A stretch of 64,000 bases of DNA from Sipunculus nudus (Eukaryota > Annelida > Sipuncula > Golfingiida > Sipunculidae): the NCBI GenBank assembly GCA_026874595.1, contig CM049320.1, positions 25,524,214 through 25,588,213 of the forward strand, written 5' to 3'. Below are positions 58,062 through 64,000 of the stretch, piece after piece. Made by a program: the position numbers and the translations under genes. Position 1 is the first letter of the stretch. The number at the start of each line of letters is the position of its first letter. Below the pieces are notes generated by a model, which ran no database searches, had not been told where the DNA came from, and was given only the letters and a program-made list of their open reading frames with translations.

Positions 58062-58727
58062 GTGGCGGATCCAGGATTTCGCTATTGAAGGGGCACAAGG
58101 TTCAGAAGAAAAAATATCCACCCTCGCTCAGTATCTTTAAAAAGGAGCAATTGTCTCTTGCAAAAATAATAATGGACATATTGTCTCCTTTATATGCGGG
58201 ACATCTGAGAAAAAAATTGAATGTTTTATTTAAACAATTAAAAACAGGACAACCTCAGAATTAGTGGATTCAAAATAAATTCTGTGAAACCTATCGTATC
58301 AACAACAAATTTTCAAAATTTAATATATGGATGTGATGATCTAGAGAACCTAAAAATAGAAATGTTTACATTCATGAAATATGAATACCATAAATTATTT
58401 AAACTATAGTCAGAAAATCTCTAGACAAAATGCATTGTTCATTAGGATATTTGATAAAATAATTTAATAATATTCATTGAACGATTGAATAGTATGAGGC
58501 AGACTGGCAGGGAAATATACTGTCTGTATTAGACACTGAATAACAGGGAGAGAAAAATATTATTATGTATATAGTCAATGAACGAAATGTTGCTAAAGTA
58601 ATGGTTACATTTTATTTTATATTTAATTGAAAGGGTCGAATGAGGTTTACACGATGTAATAAAACAAAACTCAGGAAAAATAAAGGGGGGGGGGGCACGT
58701 GCACCCCCTTTTGGATACGCCTATAAC
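58062..58727. mobile_element. GGATCC-family element, ~665 bp
   Basis: It starts GTGGCGGATCCAGGATTTCG and ends GGGGGGCACGTGCACCCCC-TTTTGGATACGCCTAT, an imperfect inverted match to the start. A G homopolymer precedes the right end, as in the copy at 10954. Noncoding. Confidence 0.55.
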
Positions 58728-59303
58728 TTTAAAGAAAGGACCGTATTTCTGTTATCAAGGTCCTTCCTTTTCGTAGCGAAGGAGGCTTTGCTCTACCAAG
58801 ACACTTTCCTGTAACTTCATAAATTATAAAAAAAAAGCTTACTCGGGCTGGGGCCGAAAACGACAAATGAAATTCGACGCAGGAAAGGTGAACAGTTAAC
58901 GGTATTCAAAACTGTTTACACAAGAATATATACAAGTATATATACAAGAATTTGTTTACAAACCTTTTTATGACTGGTCAAATTCTTGAGTACGTTCTTA
59001 TACAACTGAATCGTTGATCTTAAAATATCAACGGATCTGTTTTGCTCGGTGCCGAGTGGGAAGGTATACAAGTTGCTTGATTGGTTCCATTACCATGTAA
59101 ATTCTTTTTATTATTTTTATTTTATTATTTTATTTTATTCAAAATATTTACATTTGGTAACCAGTTCAGTGATGAAAAACTGTTTTTACATAGGGTCCTG
59201 TTATTATACAATGAAATATAATATGAATATAATGTAGTAATATACAACGTATTTATGATACGGTGAACGCACAAATCATACATAAATAAAAGTACATAAA
59301 TAT

Positions 59304-59700
59304 TGTTACGGGGTGACATAAAAGCGGACCGAACTGTCTCGCTAGTAAAGCTTGCTTTTCTAGCGAAGCGGTTGGTTCGCCGGACTTGTGCGCCACCGAC
59401 CTGGGTTCGACTCCCGGATCGGTCAAGGATTTTTCCCCTCAACAATTTCTCTTCCTAGCAAAATGGGGGCTCGTCTAACGTGACGGTTAACTTTGTGGCC
59501 CAGGGAATAAGCTCACCAAAGTGTGACTCCTGGGATAATTAGTCTAGTACTGATAGCAGAACGCTCCTAAGAGGGGGGTGTGTTACGGGGTGACGTAAAA
59601 GCGGACCGAACTGGTTTGCTAGCGAAGCGGTTGGTACGCCGGATTTGTGCGCCACCTACCTGGGTTCGACTCCCGGATCGGTCCAGGATTTTCCCCTCAT
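59304..59700 (+). mobile_element. tRNA-like SINE in tandem (one full and one partial unit)
   Basis: The units start at 59304 and 59581 with TGTTACGGGGTGACRTAAAA. Each has a box A-like TAGCGAAGCGGTTGG and a perfect box B GGTTCGACTCC. The segment GACCGAACTG..GGATCGGTC could form an acceptor-like stem. Unit 1 is 277 bp with a ~140-bp non-tRNA tail. Unit 2 stops shortly after the tRNA-like part. The first copy has a ~19-base insertion-like duplication (GTAAAGCTTGCTTTTCTAGC). A real tRNA gene is unlikely because the spacing is irregular. Confidence 0.65.
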
Positions 59701-59984
59701 TTATTATATTATATATTACATATCAGATTATAATTATGGCATATGCATTAATATGCACATAAGCTGTTCCAATGGAAAAATCACGAGTATGTGGATTATA
59801 CATTTACTTCTATAATAAGTGTCAGATGACGTCAAAGGATGTATATGTTAAAAGAATAAAACAGCATAATCAGAATATATTCATTGCACATTATTAAAAA
59901 AAAGGAGCCATTGGAATAGTAAAAGATAATATTATTCAAAGTTTCTCCTTAATTTAAAAAAGCCAGGGCATTTAAAGGAAACCT

Positions 59985-60443
59985 TTTACCGTTCATTTAA
60001 AGTTTGTAATGATTGTAAAGACCTGATTCTTTAATCAATGAGTTTTAAAAACAAATCGGTATGACAGGCTGTTTTTGTATACCTCATTTCCCGGTTTCGA
60101 CACTGATAGGAGGCTTCTTGCCGCAGATCTAGTAACATAGTTGTGCGTATCGTTGTGCATTGTAAAATTATTTGGATTGTAGATATGCTTAGCAAGAAAT
60201 GGCTGGAAATACCAATTCATTTCAAATTTGTTAATGATTTAAAGACCTGAATTCTTTAATCAATGAGTTCAAAACAAATCGGTATGACAGGCTATTTTTG
60301 TATACCTCATTTCCCGGTTTCGACACTGATAGGAGGCTCCTTGCCGCAGATCTAGTAACATAAGTTTACGTATTGTTGAGAAACGTTAAATTATTTGGAT
60401 TGTAGATAGGCTTTGCATAAAATGGCTTGAAATCACAACCTAC
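59985..60443. repeat. ~225-bp tandem duplication ending at a splice donor
   Basis: AAGACCTGATTCTTTAATC ... CCCGGTTTCGACACTGATAG ... TTATTTGGATTGTAGATA occurs twice (59990-60210 and 60225-60430). The second copy runs into the donor of the exon at 60444. Confidence 0.9.
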
Positions 60444-60563
60444 CAAGTGGGTTACCAAGGTTATTCATCAGGATTTTGCCACAAGGTGACTTCTTGTTGT
60501 TGTTGATCAGTGTTTCTTGTTTTTCTGCCTCTTTATTCATGGCCTCCTTTACATACGGGTCAT
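60444..60563 (-). CDS. Exon: linker/propeptide segment of astacin protein
   Basis: The 120-base exon is phase 1-1 and encodes DPYVKEAMNKEAEKQE, then a polar segment with one cysteine (KSPCGKILMNN) and LGNPL. It is hydrophilic and probably helical, with no recognised domain. The acceptor is TACTAG and the donor is G/GTAGGT. It sits between the lectin exon and the propeptide exon and joins both in frame, which is the main support for it. A tandem repeat runs up to each of its two splice sites. Confidence 0.7.
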
Positions 60564-61530
60564 CTAGTACAGATAACGATAAAAATATTTTTATGAGTGC
60601 ATAATACATACAGGAATTCGACTCAAGATTAACTACAAACTAAGCCTCAAGTTACTAAAATAGTCACCTAGTGAAGGTAAAGATACATCACATGAGCCCA
60701 TAAAACCTACAGGAATTCGTGTTGCTGCTGACGCAATACATGTAGACCAAAGACTAACTACAGGCCAAGGCTTAAATTGACTGAAACGGTCATCTCGTAC
60801 AGATAACGATGGATATAAATTTAATGAGACCAGAAAACATAAAGACATTTTCTTTTTTTTTGCCGTTTACAATATAAAAAACTACCTACAGACTAAAGCC
60901 TAAAACGACTATAACAGTCACCTATTAAGATAAAGATAAATTAAAGGAGACCAGAAAACATAAAGGAATTTTATTTTTTTCCGCTGACGCAGTACATGCA
61001 GACTGAAGACTAACTGCAGACTAATGCCTAAAATCACTAAAACGTTCATCTTTTGAATATATATATATATAAATTTAATGAACCCATAACACACACAGAA
61101 ATTCAGTTTTGGCGTTGGCACAATACATGCAGACTCAAGACAAACATAAGACTAAAGCCTAAATGACTAAAACGGTCACCTTGTAAAGATAAAGAAGATT
61201 TAAAGTGAGCGCACTAAACAGAAAGGAATCTATTTTTTTTTGTCATTTACAATACATGCTGACTCAAAACTAACTACAAGACTAAAGCCTTAAATGGCTA
61301 AAACAGTCACTAAGTGAAGATAAAGATGAATTTAATGAGCCCATAAAACATACCGAAATTCATTGTGCTGCTGACGCAATACATGCAGACTCACGACTAA
61401 CTAGAGACTGAGGCCTTAAATTATTAAAATGGTTATCAAGTAAAGATAAAGGTAAATTTAATGAGCCCATAACACATACAGGGATTTGTACATGCAGATC
61501 CAAGACTAAAGTGACTAAAACATGCGGCGA
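60557..61530. repeat. ~128-bp tandem repeat duplicating a 3' splice site
   Basis: About eight units start near 60557, 60661, 60787, 60915, 61043, 61174, 61303 and 61431. Shared text includes GACTAAAGCCTAAAN-GACTAAAACGGTCACC, AAAGATAAATTTAATGAGCC-CATAA and GACGCAATACATGCAGACTC. The first unit contains the acceptor of the exon ending at 60563. Confidence 0.85.
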
Positions 61531-62630
61531 TTACCAGACAATGGATATGTACATAGATTACCACATTGGTGACATAGTGATATTCATAAAATCGGTATTG
61601 CACAATAGTATGGCACAAAAGATGCGCCAGGCTTTGATTGTATTGTATACACATTTATAAATGTGTGTGCGTGTTTGGGCGCAGAATATCATTTTTATAT
61701 GATATAATAACGAAAGGAAAAAAATCATTTCAAACCTGCAACAAGATTTCGGTAGAAGATTGCATTTCTCTTTTACCAAATTCTTTCATTCTACAATTAC
61801 AGTCAAACTTTTTGCCGAGAAGTCTCTTAACAATTCCTGATTGATTCTGAGCTCATGTTGAAATATTGCAGATGGACTTGTACATTATATCTCTTCAAAT
61901 ATCGATTTTGTATATTGCTCACATTTGCCAAACGTATAATTAAAACAGATTACATTTTCTATTAAATCGTCCTGTCAAAATTAACTCCCGATAAGAACTA
62001 GCATAAGGATTATACGATCGCTGACTACCAACAACGCTTAATACTGTAAGACCTAGAATTTCTCTTTTTTCTCCGAAAATTATTTTTTTTTCGAAATTTA
62101 AAATGAGATATCCAAATTTATCTCATTAACAAGAAAAAAAAACGTTCGAAAGATAGATTTTTCCCCACATTGCCTAATATGACTAAATGGGTCCTTGTTA
62201 TGATCTATCTGATTTTTTCTTTGTTGCTTCTCCGCTGGTTAAATAATTCAATGTTTGGAAAGAGTTCATCACGTTGAGTTTTCCGTGTCATCAATTTGGC
62301 TCTGTGATCCTAAGTCAGTTTTCTTCTTTTTTTTTTAGTAAAAATATTCTTATATTACATTTATATTTGTTACGTGAATGTCATTTGAAATCGTAACAGT
62401 TCACTTACACATTAAAACTGGAATTAGTTTACTCAAACTTAAACTATTTTCAAATGAAAAAAAAATTTACTCCTTTTTTTTTACCCTCGCCGTTAATTAT
62501 TAGGTATTGTCTGAGATACAAACACAAAAAAAAAGAAACTCATATAATCAACTCGAAAACTCAGTGTCTTTCTTTGTCGTCAGGTGGCGTTGTGGGTGGA
62601 AAAGGTGGAAAACTTAATTTACGCCCTTAC
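61531..62630. other. Intron, no features
   Basis: AT-rich with several A/T homopolymers. Nothing coding was recognised. Confidence 0.5.
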
Positions 62631-62805
62631 CTGGAATGGCAAATGTACAAACGTATGGCAACTGCATATCGCACTTGTTGGCTTTCAATGAATGGCCTTT
62701 ATTTATCACACTTCCGCATTTTGCCGATTTTCCTTCCCGGTAAGGTTCTGCATCTTCCGGTCGAAAATGGTTGTCCTTATTAACAATCTGGTATGCATCG
62801 CTTTT
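62631..62805 (-). CDS. Exon: C-terminal half of C-type lectin-like domain
   Basis: The exon reads KSDAYQIVNKDNHF, a charged stretch, then SAKCGSVINKGHSLKANKC and DMQLPYVCTFAIP. The order Cys, Gly-x-Val, x-x-Cys and PYVC is the signature of the last strands of a CTLD, with its two conserved disulphide cysteines. The acceptor is TTCTTGTAG and the donor is G/GTAAGG, with phase 0 in and 1 out. It joins the next exon in frame to give IPDDPYVKEAM. I see no clear EPN or QPD calcium-site motif, so sugar binding is not assured. The first half of the domain must lie upstream. Confidence 0.75.
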
Positions 62806-63489
62806 CTACAAGAAATTTAGGTTACGAGTTAATGGGGTGAAACTTATGGTAACAGCTTGTTAAGAACACACACACAATTAATTGTTCTGCGGACAACTGC
62901 AACAAAAAAATTGTTGCTAGCGAGCGAGTTTTTAATTTATTTTTCATGATCAGTTGAGACACAAAGCGCGAATTTTGCAAAATTACCAATAAAAACACAA
63001 TATGTTGCTTCCACATGTGAAATAATGCATATAATCAATAAAAATGGTGAATTTTCCATGCCTTTTAGACGCCTTTTAAGGAAACGAGGTATGAAGTAAT
63101 CAATTACTTTTCATTTACTTTATAAAAAATCTATTGAGACACTGTTTGTAAAATATATCATTCATACCTGAAACACAAACTTTCAAATATATAGAAAAAA
63201 ACTCCAAATTAACATATATGCATCTTGTGGCATACATGAGGTCGCGTGATCTGTACTGAGAATCATATATAATTATATTAAGTTATTATCTACACTTGTT
63301 TCTCTTGGGAAGGCAAAACACACAAGAACAAACACGGCTTATATCGTTTGTAGCAGCAGTCAAATTCTTTGGTTACTTATTATTTTTACTGTGATTAAAG
63401 TATCTAAAAGCATATTCAATTATGTAAAAAATATTGTAATTATGTTGTCTTGAAATCATCTCATATCACTTTAAGTTACATTGTCTAAT

Positions 63490-63860
63490 CCCCTGCGGCA
63501 ACTCGCAGGTGATCGGCAACGGCTAAGTCGTGACCATGAAGTCGTAGGTGATCGTAGGCGATAGTAGGCATGGATGACTGGGACAGATGTTATCCTATGT
63601 GGACGTACGACCACTGGTAGTTACTGCACAACACATCGTCTCATTCAACAACCGGTTGGTAGTATTCTTACGAGCAGTGGTATCCAACGGTGGAACAGGA
63701 CCCTGCAACTGCACCGACTGCCTAAGACAGCTCGTTACGTGGCCCCCCCCATGTGTGAGACCGCAAGCTTATGACTCGATACAATTCGCAGGTGATCGGC
63801 TACACCTGTTTGTTCATGAGGTCGTGGGTAATCGTAGGCGTAATCGTTATTACCGTCCTA
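63490..63860. repeat. Direct repeat cassette with CAGGTGATCGGC motif
   Basis: CTCGCAGGTGATCGGCAACG..CATGAAGTCGTAGGTGATCG (63507-63558) recurs as TTCGCAGGTGATCGGCTACA..CATGAGGTCGTGGGTAATCG (63784-63834). The 225 bp between them is locally GC-richer. It does not resemble the lectin domain expected upstream. Confidence 0.7.
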
Positions 63861-63921
63861 TATAAGTAACGTGTAATATTGTTAAATTCTTGAAAAACAC
63901 GACAAAATTTCTCTTAATTAC

Positions 63922-64000
63922 TTATTAACGGAACCATGATCTCCTCTCAACTGAACAAACTGTCTTCCTGTCAAATACCTCCACTCAAAATGCTCTTCAT
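63922..64000 (-). CDS. Possible partial exon, first half of C-type lectin-like domain
   Basis: One minus-strand frame from the window edge reads EHFEWRYLTGRQF, then VQLRGDHGSVN, and ends at a candidate donor AA/GTAATT. A hydrophobic strand with a WRY..GRQF pattern resembles the N-terminal beta strand of CTLDs, which is what the gene needs upstream of the exon at 62631-62805. It would end in phase 2, while the next recognised exon starts in phase 0. At least one more exon, not found, would therefore have to lie between them. This is a weak call based on position and pattern. Confidence 0.25.

Noticed and set aside
59371-59424. Functional tRNA gene
   Set aside because: Box B is perfect, but box A spacing and arm pairing are irregular, and the unit is duplicated with a non-tRNA tail, which fits a SINE better.
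63574-63865. Plus-strand ORFs of 66 and 92 codons near the right edge
   Set aside because: They lie within the direct-repeat cassette and show no recognisable domain; they are overlapping frames of the same DNA.

Overview
This is eukaryotic DNA: AT-rich, intron-rich and full of repeats, with no bacterial gene layout. The repeat families point to a marine invertebrate, most likely a mollusc and perhaps a bivalve. They are Helitron-like elements with tandem cores, a (GACA/GGAC)n tract and a 3' hairpin, elements with GGATCC-containing ends, and an L1/Tx1-type LINE. The species cannot be named from the sequence alone.

Nearly all real coding sequence belongs to one gene on the minus strand, running right to left across the whole window and out at both ends. 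I recovered 20 consecutive exons by eye (62805 down to 1072). They total 2,979 bases, or 993 codons. Reading phase is kept at all 19 junctions, and nearly every intron has GT..AG ends. In transcript order the product has the second half of a C-type lectin-like domain (CTLD), a propeptide linker, a furin-type RRKR site, and a complete astacin metalloprotease catalytic domain ([15 protein letters not shown]). TSP1, a small Cys domain, TSP1 and TSP1 with a Thr/Pro linker follow. Then come a LamG/ConA-like domain, an EGF-like domain, and the start of a second LamG domain that continues past position 1. This looks like a secreted, modular matrix protease. I do not recognise the full combination, and its Met-turn methionine is replaced by leucine.

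Layout: 1-9553 holds LamG2, EGF and the end of LamG1. 9554-21543 is one 12-kb intron with several Helitron-like elements, including a 339-bp satellite. 21544-27453 holds the start of LamG1 and the third TSP1. 27660-33594 is a dead LINE in antisense, bounded by a 21-bp direct repeat. 33765-36926 holds TSP1, the Cys domain and TSP1. 38580-50054 holds the astacin exons between further elements. 50055-62805 holds large introns and the propeptide and lectin exons. About 63490-63860 is a direct-repeat cassette.

Two themes stand out beyond the gene. First, many splice sites sit at the edge of, or inside, tandem repeats, so the introns carry extra copies of real 5' or 3' splice junctions. Second, the repeat families carry near-consensus sites for conserved animal regulators, repeated many times inside one gene: CTCF-like cores, nuclear-receptor DR1 and extended half-sites, and RFX X-boxes.
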